Source of the DNA: an uncultured Alphaproteobacteria bacterium
GTDB taxonomy: Bacteria > Pseudomonadota > Alphaproteobacteria > CAAHEQ01 > UBA3637
Reading direction: 5' to 3'
DNA: 64,000 nucleotides
Assembly (NCBI GenBank): GCA_934203105.1
Contig: CAKPYQ010000002.1
Coordinates: forward strand, 1 to 64,000
In this document: piece after piece, positions 28,117 through 38,044 of the stretch
Layout: every line of letters starts with the position of its first letter
Numbering within the stretch: position 1 is the first letter of the stretch
The notes under the pieces: generated by a model
Told to the model about the DNA's origin: nothing
Databases searched by the model: none
The model's input: only the letters and a program-made list of their open reading frames with translations
Position numbers and translations under genes: made by a program

Positions 28117-28212
28117 ATGACAAACCGACAAAAATTGATTTTAATGATTATTATTTTGTGCGTCATCGGGATTTTTTTCTTTTCTAATTCTCCGTTGACA
28201 AACGTGCGTTAA
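28117..28212 (+). CDS. Small single-pass membrane peptide (31 aa)
   Basis: A short frame of 31 codons begins after AAAGGA with good spacing. It reads MTNRQKLILMIIILCVIGIF, then FFSNSPLTNVR, a basic start followed by one transmembrane helix. It diverges from map and is followed directly by a terminator, which supports a real small transcript. No family is recognised. Confidence 0.45.
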   Translation: MTNRQKLILMIIILCVIGIFFFSNSPLTNVR

Positions 28213-28214
28213 AG

Positions 28215-28252
28215 AAAAAAAGCTCCGACATCAAAATCGGAGCTTTTAAAAA
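28215..28252. terminator. Bidirectional terminator between the small peptide gene and serS
   Basis: AAAGCTCCGA pairs with TCGGAGCTTT around an eight-base loop with A and T runs on both sides, so it can serve the small plus-strand gene and serS. Confidence 0.8.
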
Positions 28253-28264
28253 AGTTTATTTAAC

Positions 28265-29551
28265 TTATTTTTTCTTGATTTCGGTCATACCGCCCATATA
28301 TGGTCTTAATGCTTCCGGAATACGTACGGAACCGTCAGCTTGCAAGTTGTTTTCCAAGAATGCAATCAACATACGCGGCGGAGCAACAACCGTATTATTT
28401 AACGTATGAGCAAAGTATTTTTTACCGTCTTTGCCGGCAACGCGGATTTTTAAGCGGCGTGCTTGCGCATCGCCCAAAGTCGAGCAAGAACAAACTTCAA
28501 AATACTTCTTTTGACGCGGAGACCAAGCTTCAACGTCCAAAGATTTAACTTTTAAATCAGCCAAGTCACCCGAACAGCATTCCAAAGTCCGAACAGGAAT
28601 ATCCATCGAACGGAATAATTCAACCGACATTTTCCACATTTTATCGTACCAAGCCATACTATCTTCGGGTTTGCAAACAACAATCATTTCTTGTTTTTCG
28701 AATTGGTGGATACGATATACGCCGCGTTCTTCAATACCGTGAGCGCCTTTTTCTTTACGGAAGCAGGGCGAATAGCTGGTCAACGTATAGGGTAATTTAT
28801 CCTCCGGAATAATTTGATCAATGAATTTACCGATCATTGAATGTTCGCTGGTGCCGATTAAATACAAATCTTCACCTTCGATTTTGTACATCATAGCTTC
28901 CATTTCCGCAAAGCTCATTACACCGGTGACGACTTGCGAGCGAATCATAAACGGCGGAATGCAATATGTAAAGCCTTTGTTGATCATAAAATCGCGCGCA
29001 TAGGCCAAAATCGCCGAATGCAAGCGCGCAATATCGCCCATCAAATAATAAAAGCCGTTTCCGGCAACACGGCGGGCAGAATCTAAATCGATACCGTTAA
29101 AGCTTTCCATAATGTCCGTATGATAAGGTATTTCAAAATCAGGAACTTTCGGTTCGCCGAAACGTTCAAGTTCAACGTTTTCGCTGTCGTCCTTACCGAT
29201 ATGAACAGACGGGTCAATGATGTTCGGAATGATCATCATCCGTTTTGTAATTTCGGATTGAAATTGTTCTTGTTCTTTTTCCAATTCGACAATTTGATCG
29301 CCGATTTTTTGGCTTTCAGCTTTGATTTGTTCGGCTTGATCTTTGTTACCTGATGACATTAAACTGCCGATTTGTTTTGAAAGCTTTGTTCTTTCGGCGC
29401 GCAAAGTTTCGACTTTTACGATTGCAGCGCGGTTTTTCTTATCTAAATCAATTACTTCGTCGACCAAGACAAGCTTATTGTCTTGGAATTTCTTTTTAAT
29501 ATTTTCCTTTACAAGTTCGGGATTTTCACGAATCAGTTTAATGTCAATCAT
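28265..29551 (-). CDS. serS: Seryl-tRNA synthetase
   Basis: This 428-residue class II enzyme charges tRNA-Ser, including the one at 48.0 kb. The N-terminal coiled-coil arm (about 25-105) binds the long variable arm. The core follows with YLIGTSEHSMIG, motif 2 CFRKEKGAHGIEERGVYRIHQF and motif 3 GDAQARRLKIR. The length is typical. It is a single gene between two terminators or promoter gaps. Confidence 0.97.
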   Translation of the reverse strand: MIDIKLIRENPELVKENIKKKFQDNKLVLVDEVIDLDKKNRAAIVKVETLRAERTKLSKQIGSLMSSGNKDQAEQIKAESQKIGDQIVELEKEQEQFQSEITKRMMIIPNIIDPSVHIGKDDSENVELERFGEPKVPDFEIPYHTDIMESFNGIDLDSARRVAGNGFYYLMGDIARLHSAILAYARDFMINKGFTYCIPPFMIRSQVVTGVMSFAEMEAMMYKIEGEDLYLIGTSEHSMIGKFIDQIIPEDKLPYTLTSYSPCFRKEKGAHGIEERGVYRIHQFEKQEMIVVCKPEDSMAWYDKMWKMSVELFRSMDIPVRTLECCSGDLADLKVKSLDVEAWSPRQKKYFEVCSCSTLGDAQARRLKIRVAGKDGKKYFAHTLNNTVVAPPRMLIAFLENNLQADGSVRIPEALRPYMGGMTEIKKK

Positions 29552-29665
29552 CTTTTATAACTCCTTTAAAATAAAGATAACTTTTATCTTTTACTCTGCT
29601 TTGCATAAAAAATCAAGTAAAATGTTAAAAAAAGGAAGATATTTTCATACCTTCCTTATCATTGA

Positions 29666-30415
29666 TTATTTGTTGCGGAAAATATCGTTTAATTTCGGCA
29701 CGATTGCCAACATTTGCCCCAAATACTCATCGCGCGTCGCATGCGCAAAAGCGTTTGTGTCTTTTGGGAAACATTTACCGCCGTAACCGAATTTTCCGTC
29801 CGGACCCGGAACAAAAGTATGTGTCGGGCTGATATAACCGGACAACAAAACGCCTTTTTGAACCGTGTCATAGTCAGCGCCCATTTTTTGACAATAGTCA
29901 TAAACGGCGTTAAAGTAAGTCACTTTCAAAGCGCCAAACACGTTATGAACGTATTTTGTAATTTCGGCTTCTAATGAGCTCATCACCAAATATTTTTTGT
30001 TTGGGAAGATTTCTTTTAATAAATCAACGTGAGCAGTAAAGACGATGTCTTGATGTTCAAAGTCGCTGATTGACGTGCGTTCGGTTAAAAATTCGGGCAT
30101 AAAGTAAACTTCTTTGCCGGTTTCTTTGGATAAAGCAGCGCTTGTCCCCGGCAAAATCGTCGTTCTGATAAAAATCGGCGTGTTGTCCGGCAACGTTTTT
30201 AAAATGCTTTTGTACAAAGTCATATCTTGGCTGCCGTCGGCTTCTGTCGGCACATGCAAGCTCATAAAAATTACGTCGCTGGCGGATAAATCATCATTAA
30301 AACCTTTGGGCGGGTCGGACACTAAAACTTTATGTTCCGTGTTTTTTTCAATCCAAGCCTTTAATGCGCCACCAATGACGCCGCAACCGACGATACCAAC
30401 AGTTCTTTTAGTCAT
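29666..30415 (-). CDS. Short UDP-glucose/GDP-mannose dehydrogenase-like protein
   Basis: This 249-residue protein has the NAD-binding start VGIVGCGVIGGAL and the middle domain with the catalytic Cys in GYGGKCFPKDTNA. It ends there, without the C-terminal sugar-nucleotide domain of the usual 390-450 residue enzymes. The frame is clean, so this is a short natural form or an early truncation. The start at 30415 follows AAAGGAAA; an ATG 15 bp upstream is less well placed. A role in surface sugar acid synthesis is inference. Confidence 0.75.
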   Translation of the reverse strand: MTKRTVGIVGCGVIGGALKAWIEKNTEHKVLVSDPPKGFNDDLSASDVIFMSLHVPTEADGSQDMTLYKSILKTLPDNTPIFIRTTILPGTSAALSKETGKEVYFMPEFLTERTSISDFEHQDIVFTAHVDLLKEIFPNKKYLVMSSLEAEITKYVHNVFGALKVTYFNAVYDYCQKMGADYDTVQKGVLLSGYISPTHTFVPGPDGKFGYGGKCFPKDTNAFAHATRDEYLGQMLAIVPKLNDIFRNK

Positions 30416-30562
30416 AATATTTCCTTTCATTGAAATTCGATAATGGCGTCATTTTATCACCCTATATCGATATGTCAAGATAAAATTATCGGGTTTAGGT
30501 TTTACTTTGCCGACCGCATAGAAAATCAGATTTAAGAAAAGCGCCGTTTATTCATTTTTTGT

Positions 30563-30591
30563 TTGACAAAAAACGGGTGCTTTTATATGAT
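30563..30591 (+). promoter_or_regulatory. Sigma-70 promoter of the second prepilin-like gene
   Basis: A perfect TTGACA is followed after 17 bp by TATGAT, 34 bp before the ATG at 30625. Confidence 0.8.
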
Positions 30592-30624
30592 GCTTAAATA
30601 GGAAGTTTTTTATAAAGAGAGAAA

Positions 30625-32499
30625 ATGAAAAACAATCAATGCAATAATAAAATCAATCAAACCGGCCGGTCGATGCTTGAAATATTAGCGGTGCTTTTAA
30701 TTATGGGAATGCTGTCGATTGCGGCATTATTGGGCTTTAAATACGCGATGGACAACCTCAAAGCGAACGAGATTTTAAATAATGTGCGTTTGGCGGCAGC
30801 GGTCGTTTTGCAACATGAAGAAATCTTGGTTGAAAGCGACGGAAGCATTGATATTTCAGAATTTCAAAAAACAATTTTGTACGATATGTCGGCCGAGCAG
30901 GTGGGGGAAGAATATGCTTTTGCGATCAATGTGTTTGAAGTTCAAAAAGGCGTTTGCGATGCGGTTATTCGCCGTGCTGATAATCAATATTTGATTCGTT
31001 TGGACGGGGAAGATACGACCGAATGCCAAGACAAAAACAAAATGCAATTTATATTTAATATGGACGAGGCGTGTCCTTCAAATTGTCCGCCGGAGCGTTG
31101 TTGTAATAAAAACAAGTGTTGCAGCGAAGGTCAAACGTGCATTAACGGCCGGTGTGTAGATGAAAATTTATGTGACAATTGGGACACACAACAAGTTTGC
31201 GGAACGTCGACATGTTGTGATAAAGACAAATTTTGTTGCGCGGATAAATGTTGTGAAACACCGTTTTGTTCGGCGGATCAAAGCAAATGTTGCGGAACGG
31301 CTTTGTTGGGGGGCGTTGAAACGAACTTGATTCCCGACGCAAGCAATCCGTCCGAATGCGTTTGCCCCACGGTGAATGGAACCCGGCTGGTATTAAAAAA
31401 CGGTTCTTGCGAATGTCCGGACGCCGGCTTTACTTTGGTCGATGGGGCGTGTGTTCGCTTTAATTGCGACGAAGGAACGGGCGGTAATACATACGAATGC
31501 TATATTAATGGTAAATTGTGCGGACATTTTTGTACTGCCGAAGCTTCGGATTGTGAAAACGGTATTTGCCGGCAAAAAGATTGTGTTGCAGGACAACCGT
31601 TGCTTTACCATGGTCATCCGGGATATTATTACGGATGCAAAAAAGAATATAACTCTGATGTAACATGTTATATGACGACCAAAGATGGTGTATACAAGTG
31701 CTATCGAAATGATGATGATTTATTGTGTGCTCTAGCAAAAATGAATGCGTCGGGTGAGCTGTATTTTATCTATGGAACATGCGACGATAACATTTGCAAA
31801 GCGATTGATCCTAATGCTGTGTTTATGCGTTGGGGGGATGCAAACAGCTATAATGGCGGGTGTTTGTTTGATGATAACTTGTTGTGTACGCCTTACGGCA
31901 CGAAATATTGGACTTGTTTTAAAAACGGCTATAAATGCGGTACGGAGTGCACAAATCCGTTAAACTGCGGAACTTGCAACGATTATGATTGTCCGGACGG
32001 ATTGAGCTATAACAGAGAGTTAAAACGTTGTGAAACAGAAACTTATTACTGTGACGTAACACAAGGAAAATGGTCAGAAGTTTGTTATATGAAAAGTGAC
32101 AATTCGCGATGCGCTACAATTAACAGCAATGCTCCTGAGAAGGGTTTTGCTTACGGAACATGCGTGGCTGATAAATGTACCGCTGCGGGTATGAAGTTTG
32201 CATATGTGAGCGAGGAAAATTATTGGGGCTGCCTTGATGAGAATACGGGGATTAGTTGTATCCCTAATTATTCTGTATGCTATTATAATGGCAAGCTTTG
32301 CGGAAACTATTGTCAATTGGGAGGGACAGAGTGCAAACAAGCTTATCAAAAGCAATGTGCCGCAGCGGGATACTGCCCGCAAACCGGTTATTTAATTGAT
32401 GATTGCGTATGCGATGGGCAAGAAAGCGAAGTTGACGGCAAACGTTATTGTTGTCCGGAGGGACATCGATATGAAAACGGCGCTTGCACGATGTTGTAA
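30625..32499 (+). CDS. Prepilin-like, Cys-rich secreted protein
   Basis: The 624-residue protein begins with a short leader and the class III motif TG/RSMLEILAVLLIMGML, with Glu at mature position 5. It is thus a close relative in design of the protein at 8824-11571. A pilin-like head (to about 145) is followed by some 480 residues rich in paired cysteines, including CCNKNKCC and CCDKDKFCCADKCC. A loose repeat of about 90 residues follows, ending in phrases like YNGKLCGNYC and CFKNGYKCGTEC. Disulfide-bonded extracellular structure is likely. The binding target is unknown. Confidence 0.8.
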   Translation: MKNNQCNNKINQTGRSMLEILAVLLIMGMLSIAALLGFKYAMDNLKANEILNNVRLAAAVVLQHEEILVESDGSIDISEFQKTILYDMSAEQVGEEYAFAINVFEVQKGVCDAVIRRADNQYLIRLDGEDTTECQDKNKMQFIFNMDEACPSNCPPERCCNKNKCCSEGQTCINGRCVDENLCDNWDTQQVCGTSTCCDKDKFCCADKCCETPFCSADQSKCCGTALLGGVETNLIPDASNPSECVCPTVNGTRLVLKNGSCECPDAGFTLVDGACVRFNCDEGTGGNTYECYINGKLCGHFCTAEASDCENGICRQKDCVAGQPLLYHGHPGYYYGCKKEYNSDVTCYMTTKDGVYKCYRNDDDLLCALAKMNASGELYFIYGTCDDNICKAIDPNAVFMRWGDANSYNGGCLFDDNLLCTPYGTKYWTCFKNGYKCGTECTNPLNCGTCNDYDCPDGLSYNRELKRCETETYYCDVTQGKWSEVCYMKSDNSRCATINSNAPEKGFAYGTCVADKCTAAGMKFAYVSEENYWGCLDENTGISCIPNYSVCYYNGKLCGNYCQLGGTECKQAYQKQCAAAGYCPQTGYLIDDCVCDGQESEVDGKRYCCPEGHRYENGACTML

Positions 32500-32541
32500 A
32501 CGGGAATAGGGCGAACAGATCCCTGCTTTTAAAAATAAAAG

Positions 32542-33021
32542 TTATCGAATTATTTTGCGCATAAAGCCGTGGCAAAGCGCAATAGCCAAAGCATCGGCTG
32601 CATCAGGTGGTAATTTGTCCGGCAAAGTCGGCATCATTTGGCGTACCATTAAATCGACTTGGGGTTTAGCGGCATGCCCGACTCCGACAACCATTTTTTT
32701 GATTTGGTTAGGAGTGTATTCCGCGACCGGTATTTTATATAAAGCCGGTGTTAAAATAGCAACGCCGCGTGCTTGTCCCAACTTTAAGGTTGACGTCGGG
32801 TTGACGTTGACAAAGGTTTCTTCAATAGCGGCTTCTTGTGGCGCGTATTCAGTAATGACTTTAACCAAAGCATCGTGGATTTGCGCCAACCTTTCGGCCA
32901 AAGTTAAATCTGTATCGGCAGAAATAACCCCGGCCGCCACAAAACGAATTGACGAACCACTTTTATCAATGATTCCCCAACCTGTGTGACGTAAACCGGG
33001 GTCAAGTCCTAATATACGCAT
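32542..33021 (-). CDS. ruvC: Holliday junction resolvase RuvC
   Basis: This 159-residue endonuclease cuts Holliday junctions. The catalytic acidic residues stand in LGLDPGLRHTGWGI, EAAIEETFV, and PDAADALAIALCH near the end. It starts in a TAATG overlap with the yebC-like gene, the usual pair. ruvA and ruvB, which often follow, are not in the window. Confidence 0.96.
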   Translation of the reverse strand: MRILGLDPGLRHTGWGIIDKSGSSIRFVAAGVISADTDLTLAERLAQIHDALVKVITEYAPQEAAIEETFVNVNPTSTLKLGQARGVAILTPALYKIPVAEYTPNQIKKMVVGVGHAAKPQVDLMVRQMMPTLPDKLPPDAADALAIALCHGFMRKIIR

Positions 33022-33773
33022 TAAGCGTTCAACTTTTCCAAGATTTCCGGTGCGATTTCAGCGTTTGTTGTCACGCGTTGTACATCGTCATCTTCATTCA
33101 AAGCATCAATGAATGTCATCAATTTTTCGGCTGTTTCCAAATCATTAACTTCGGCCGGAACTAAAACTTTCCAATCCAAACGGCAAACTGTCGGGTCGCC
33201 GAATTTGCCTTCCAATGCCGAGCGAACAGCCGACAAATCGTCCGGATTGCAATAAATTGTGTGTGTTTCTTCGTCGGATTCGACATCATTAGCACCCGCT
33301 TCCAAAATTGCTTCGAACATAGCGTCTGCATCAGCCGTGCTTGCCGGATATTCAATCAAACCGACGCGTTCAAAGTTAAAAGAAACAGAGCCGGTTTCGC
33401 CCATATTTCCACCGCGTTTTGTGAAAATCGAACGCAAGTTCGGAGCTGTACGCGCACGGTTGTCCGTCAAAGCTTCCACAATAACGGCAACATTGCCCGG
33501 AGCAAATCCTTCATAACGGATTTCTTCGTAAACCGTATTATCTTCGCCCGGAGCACCTTTTTTAATGGCTCGTTCAATATTGTCTTTTGGCATATTTTCG
33601 GCGCGGGCAGCCAAAATAGCCGAACGCAAGCGCGGATTAGACGCCGGATCCGGTAAGCCGGTCTTTGCAGCAACCGTGATTTCACGGGCTAATTTTGAAA
33701 AAACTCTTGCTCTTGCAGCATCTTGCGCACCTTTGCGGTGCATAATGTTTTTAAATTGAGAATGTCCAGACAT
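33021..33773 (-). CDS. yebC: YebC/PmpR family transcriptional regulator
   Basis: This 250-residue protein matches the YebC family: [19 protein letters not shown] at the start, RIKG-like [14 protein letters not shown], and [19 protein letters not shown]. Family members bind DNA or act in translation of stalling motifs. The start at 33773 follows AAAGGA. It is coupled to ruvC by a 1-bp overlap. Confidence 0.95.
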   Translation of the reverse strand: MSGHSQFKNIMHRKGAQDAARARVFSKLAREITVAAKTGLPDPASNPRLRSAILAARAENMPKDNIERAIKKGAPGEDNTVYEEIRYEGFAPGNVAVIVEALTDNRARTAPNLRSIFTKRGGNMGETGSVSFNFERVGLIEYPASTADADAMFEAILEAGANDVESDEETHTIYCNPDDLSAVRSALEGKFGDPTVCRLDWKVLVPAEVNDLETAEKLMTFIDALNEDDDVQRVTTNAEIAPEILEKLNA

Positions 33774-33867
33774 AATATAAATCCTTTCAAATAATCCGTT
33801 AAGCATTCAAATTATTTGGCGAATATATCACAGTTTAAACCGCTTTTCAAGGGGGTAAATAAAATTT

Positions 33868-34674
33868 TTATTCTTCCGTATTGATCAAATGCGCGCCAAT
33901 GCGAACGGGACGTATCGTTTGACATAAACCGGTGCGATCGTCAGTTTGAATAAACACCGCGCAAAGTGTTGCTTTTTGTTCGGCCGGAGCCATTCGAAGC
34001 GGCTCGCCCCCCGTAAATCGAGGCAAAACCGTTTCGGTGGTCATACCGATAATGGAATAATAATCGCCGCACATACCGATGTCGGTAATGTATCCTGTTC
34101 CCTTTGGCAAAATCATTGCGTCGGCGGTCGGAATATGTGTGTGCGTTCCGGCCACCAAAGAAGCTTTACCGTCGGATAAAAATCCCATAGCCATTTTTTC
34201 CGAAGTTGCTTCGGCATGAACATCAACAATAATGGCTTGAAGATCGCTCCCCAAGGGGTGCTTTTCATAAAAATCCAACAAAAAAGGCAACGGTGCACCA
34301 TTGTTGCGCATAAAGATTTGTCCCAACACTTGAATAACTCCGACCTTGCGACCGTCGCTTAACGTGTAAATTGTACAACCTTGTCCGATTGTGCCTTCGG
34401 GATAATTGATCGGGCGAATGATGTCGGATCGTGAGGATAAAACAGGAAAAATATCTTTTTTATCAAAAGTATGGTTGCCCATAGTAATTACATCGGCGCC
34501 GGCTTTTTTTAATGCGTCAAACATCTTTGGCGTTAAGCCGAATCCGTGCGCGGCATTTTCTGCATTGACTACGATAAAATCCAAACTTAACTTTTCTTTT
34601 AATACGGGCAGTTGATTTAAAACTAACTCTCTGCCGGATTTGCCGACAATATCACCTAAAAACAAAACTTTCAT
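33868..34674 (-). CDS. ymdB: YmdB-type metallophosphoesterase
   Basis: The 268-residue protein belongs to the YmdB/TIGR00282 calcineurin-like family. Metal-site motifs are FLGDIVGKSGRE, NAENAAHGFG, TMGNHTFDK, DVHAEATSEK and AGTHTHIPTAD. The family has cyclic-nucleotide phosphodiesterase activity in Bacillus; the substrate here is not known. It sits alone, divergent from the autotransporter gene and 94 bp upstream of yebC. Confidence 0.92.
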   Translation of the reverse strand: MKVLFLGDIVGKSGRELVLNQLPVLKEKLSLDFIVVNAENAAHGFGLTPKMFDALKKAGADVITMGNHTFDKKDIFPVLSSRSDIIRPINYPEGTIGQGCTIYTLSDGRKVGVIQVLGQIFMRNNGAPLPFLLDFYEKHPLGSDLQAIIVDVHAEATSEKMAMGFLSDGKASLVAGTHTHIPTADAMILPKGTGYITDIGMCGDYYSIIGMTTETVLPRFTGGEPLRMAPAEQKATLCAVFIQTDDRTGLCQTIRPVRIGAHLINTEE

Positions 34675-34815
34675 TATATATGTGTCCTTTTTTGGGACTG
34701 ATTATAGCATAATTGATTTTTAATTCAAGTTTTTTTAGATGTGTTAAATAAATATTTACTTTTAACGTCCTATGCTTGCGTATATCATAACATTATAACC
34801 ATTGGGGGAGTACTT

Positions 34816-37800
34816 ATGTCTTTTAAAAAATCTTTATTATTTTGTTCATTATTATCGGTCTTGTTAAACCCGTTGTCCGTACCGGCTTTTGCAGCGGTCC
34901 CCGGCAGAGGCGCTGTGCAAACAAAAGCAGTTGCACCGGCAAAACGCGTTGTGAATACCAGAAAAGCAAATTCCCCGCGTATTTATCGTCCGCGCAGCGT
35001 CGGCAAAGGGCCTTTCCAAGAGGTACAGAAATATTTACAATCGCGTAATTATTCGGGGTTGAAAACGGCCGCATCGCGGGGATTAGACTTGAACGCCAAA
35101 AATGCCGACGGTGATACATCGGTATGCGTAGCCGTCAAACAAGATGATTATAATTCATTCCACGTTTTAAAATCGTTGAAAGCGGATTTGGCGCCGAGTT
35201 GTATTCGTGACATTCCCGAATCGCAAAAACAGCATTTTATCAACACTTATTTAAGCAAAGGCGGTGTTTTGAGCCTTGCAACGCAAGAAGCAATGATGGC
35301 AGGTCCGATTAACTGGCCGTTGATCGCGGGTGTCGGCGTTGGTGTTGCCGTGGTTGGCGGTGGAGCTATTGCGGCAATTGCTGCGTCCGGCGGCGGTTCC
35401 AGCAAATCGAACGGTGGCAGCAGTGCTGACGTTCCGGGATTTGATCCGGATACCAGTCCGGACAACCCTCCGTCATCAGATCCGACAAGTCCTGAATATT
35501 ATCGAACCAGAGAGTTTTTAGGAACAAATTTCCAAAACACCGATGGTTTTTTGGGACAAATCAGAGCGGATTACGCTTATGCAACAATGGCCAAAAACAA
35601 TTTACCTATGGCAGGTGAGGGGATTGTGGTTGGTGTAATCGATAATGCTGTCGATGTCAATCATCGTGATTTGGCAAACAATATTTTAAAAGATGCCAGC
35701 GGCAATGTGATCGGTGCGAACTTTAATCATGGGCCGTGTCGCGGATCAGATAGAACAAACTGTTGGACATACAATTCTGATTGGGGTATTACCAGTTTTT
35801 ACGATGGGGAAGGTTCTATTGCAAAATCAATTTATGCTCTTGAATCAGATTGGGAAGATTATCAATCGCTCTTTCCGGCTGATTGGGATTGGGATGCACA
35901 TAAAAATGACCCGAGCCCGGTTGATTATTCGGAAAGTCACGGAACGCATGTAGCCGGTATTATGGCTGCAACAAAAGACGGATACGGAATGCATGGTGTT
36001 GCCTATAATGCTAAAATTTTGGGTGTTCAGCGGACTTTGGGCTGGTATGATCCATACAACAGCTATGTTGAAGACTTGTTTAAATTTGCCGTAGATAACG
36101 GGGCGCAAGTGATTAACAACAGTTGGGGAGGTGGCGGTTATATGTCTTATGACGTTTCCGACAACGCTGCCAACGCTGATGTTTACTTGCAAAATGCTGT
36201 CCAGTATGCGGCCGATCACGGAGTTGTTACTTTGTTTGCTGCCGGCAATGACGGTAACAGCCTTCAACCCGGCATGGAAAGTGCTGTACCAATGGCATTG
36301 CCAAATATATTGTATTATAAAGATGGTGATACATTAAAGCCTTTTACGTCCTATCCGGCCGATGAAAGCAAGATTGCATCCAGTTTATTTGTCACGGTTG
36401 TCAGTGTCAACAGCGATAATGAATTAGCCTATTATTCACAAAGATGCGGATCGGCCGCTAAATGGTGTATTGCCGCTCCCGGTGGTGAACAGTTTTCCAG
36501 CACTGAAGGCGGTATCGGCTCGACGGTTCCGGGCGGAAAATATGACAGAAAGCAAGGTACATCAATGGCAACACCGGTTGTAACGGGTGCTTTGGCAGCC
36601 ATTATGGGCGCGGCTCCGTCGTTAAAGCCAGAGGAAGCCGTTGCAATTATGTTTGAAACCGCGACAAATATCGGATCGGAAGATTTATTCGGACGCGGTT
36701 TGCTTAATTTAGGTGCGGCTTTAAGCCCCGTCGGAACAACTTCTTTGGCGTTGGGAAATACAACGACCGGCAATGCGGTAGGCTTTGCGGGATCCCGTGT
36801 GACAGTTCCGGCGCGTTTTGCAAACTCGATATTGGAAAAATTGCCGTCTGATTTGTTGATTTTGGATAAATACAAACGCGGCTTTGCCGTTCCGGTTGAA
36901 AGCGTTATCCGTCCGGTCGGTCATTCCAAGCAAGCTTTTGCGGACAACTTAAAGTCCTTTACACGGTATAAAAAGCCGGTGCAAGTTGCTTTATCGGACA
37001 AAGTTTCGATGCGTTTTTCGCAAAATTCATCGGCGTTTGCGTCCAATAATTTAAACGGAATGGGGTTTGATGTCGGATTTAATCAAAGCGATCTTTTGAA
37101 TGTCAGCTTTTCATTTACTCAAAATGCAAAAGAGGGTATGGAAAATTACTTTGATCAATCGTTACGCAATCCGTTTACCAGCTCGGCCAGCGACGTGTAC
37201 GCGTTAAAGAATGTGATGAAGTTAACGGATCGTTTGGATTTTGCTGTTTCGGCTGCGGTCGGTAAAAACAACTTCTTTGACGGCAACGAACGCCTTGATT
37301 ATCGCGACGAATCCGGCGTCCAAAACGGAACGGTTGCTTTGACTTATAAAGCCTTTGAAAATACAAATATGACTTTTTCGGGCGGTCTGTTGAATGAAAA
37401 AGGCTCTGTTTTAGGTCTGAACGGTTCGGGTGCGTTTGATGTGCCGGATTCGCAAACCTATTTTATGGGCGTCGAAGTGTCTTCCAACCCGATTAAAAAC
37501 TTACGTTTATCGGCGGCGTACTATTACGGAACCAGCAAGGTCGGCGGTAATCAAAGCGCTTTGATGCGTTTGACGAATGTTGAATCGGAAAGTTTGGCTT
37601 TGAATGCGCAATATGCTTTGTCAAAAGATACAACGTTGGGTTTGAAGGGGGCGTCGCCTTTGTATGTTCGCAAAGCTTCTGCGGCTTTTGACTTGCCGAC
37701 GGCCAGAAATGCAACGGAAGATATCGTTTATCGTGAACGTATGACGGTCAACTTAAAATCCGAAGCCAGAGAATGGGATATGGCTGTGTTTGGGTCGCAT

Positions 37801-37914
37801 AAGGTCGGTGATTGGACTTTCCAAGCAGAAGCGATGACCCGATTTAATCCGGATCATCAAGCGGATGTTAAAAACGATTATCGTTTAATGTTCTCGGTTG
37901 GTTTTGGCTATTAG
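34816..37914 (+). CDS. Subtilisin-like autotransporter protease
   Basis: This 1032-residue surface protein has a signal peptide (cut near AFA), an ankyrin-like pair (about 70-125), and a Gly/Ala/Val-rich helix with GVGVGVAVVGGGAIAAIAAS (about 170-190). An S8 protease domain (about 230-650) follows. The triad reads Asp in VVGVIDNAVDVNHRD, His in SHGTHVAGIM and Ser in GTSMATPVV, with the oxyanion Asn in NNSWGG. The catalytic Asp is followed by Asn-Ala instead of the common Ser/Thr-Gly. The last 270 residues form an autotransporter barrel ending in the aromatic FSVGFGY. The start follows GGGGGAG. It is probably displayed or released outside the cell. Confidence 0.9.
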   Translation: MSFKKSLLFCSLLSVLLNPLSVPAFAAVPGRGAVQTKAVAPAKRVVNTRKANSPRIYRPRSVGKGPFQEVQKYLQSRNYSGLKTAASRGLDLNAKNADGDTSVCVAVKQDDYNSFHVLKSLKADLAPSCIRDIPESQKQHFINTYLSKGGVLSLATQEAMMAGPINWPLIAGVGVGVAVVGGGAIAAIAASGGGSSKSNGGSSADVPGFDPDTSPDNPPSSDPTSPEYYRTREFLGTNFQNTDGFLGQIRADYAYATMAKNNLPMAGEGIVVGVIDNAVDVNHRDLANNILKDASGNVIGANFNHGPCRGSDRTNCWTYNSDWGITSFYDGEGSIAKSIYALESDWEDYQSLFPADWDWDAHKNDPSPVDYSESHGTHVAGIMAATKDGYGMHGVAYNAKILGVQRTLGWYDPYNSYVEDLFKFAVDNGAQVINNSWGGGGYMSYDVSDNAANADVYLQNAVQYAADHGVVTLFAAGNDGNSLQPGMESAVPMALPNILYYKDGDTLKPFTSYPADESKIASSLFVTVVSVNSDNELAYYSQRCGSAAKWCIAAPGGEQFSSTEGGIGSTVPGGKYDRKQGTSMATPVVTGALAAIMGAAPSLKPEEAVAIMFETATNIGSEDLFGRGLLNLGAALSPVGTTSLALGNTTTGNAVGFAGSRVTVPARFANSILEKLPSDLLILDKYKRGFAVPVESVIRPVGHSKQAFADNLKSFTRYKKPVQVALSDKVSMRFSQNSSAFASNNLNGMGFDVGFNQSDLLNVSFSFTQNAKEGMENYFDQSLRNPFTSSASDVYALKNVMKLTDRLDFAVSAAVGKNNFFDGNERLDYRDESGVQNGTVALTYKAFENTNMTFSGGLLNEKGSVLGLNGSGAFDVPDSQTYFMGVEVSSNPIKNLRLSAAYYYGTSKVGGNQSALMRLTNVESESLALNAQYALSKDTTLGLKGASPLYVRKASAAFDLPTARNATEDIVYRERMTVNLKSEAREWDMAVFGSHKVGDWTFQAEAMTRFNPDHQADVKNDYRLMFSVGFGY

Positions 37915-37928
37915 GCTTTAAAATCTTT

Positions 37929-37967
37929 CAAAAAAGCGCCGGCTTTATTTATCAGGCCGGTGTTTTT
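37929..37967 (+). terminator. Terminator after the autotransporter
   Basis: GCGCCGGC pairs with GCCGGTGT-like bases around an AT-rich loop and is followed by T7. Confidence 0.72.
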
Positions 37968-37985
37968 TTGTGGGGAGGGGGATAA

Positions 37986-38030
37986 AAAATGTGTGACACT
38001 TTAAAACGCGCCACACACTTTTATTTAAAA
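37986..38030 (-). terminator. Terminator of the nucleotidyltransferase gene
   Basis: On the minus strand AAGTGTGTG pairs with CACACATT around a loop, then T6. It serves the gene ending at 38045. Confidence 0.65.
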
Positions 38031-38044
38031 TAAAAACTGATGTT

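Noticed and set aside
33261..33656. Plus-strand open frame opposite yebC
   Set aside because: It is a shadow of the well-supported YebC gene.
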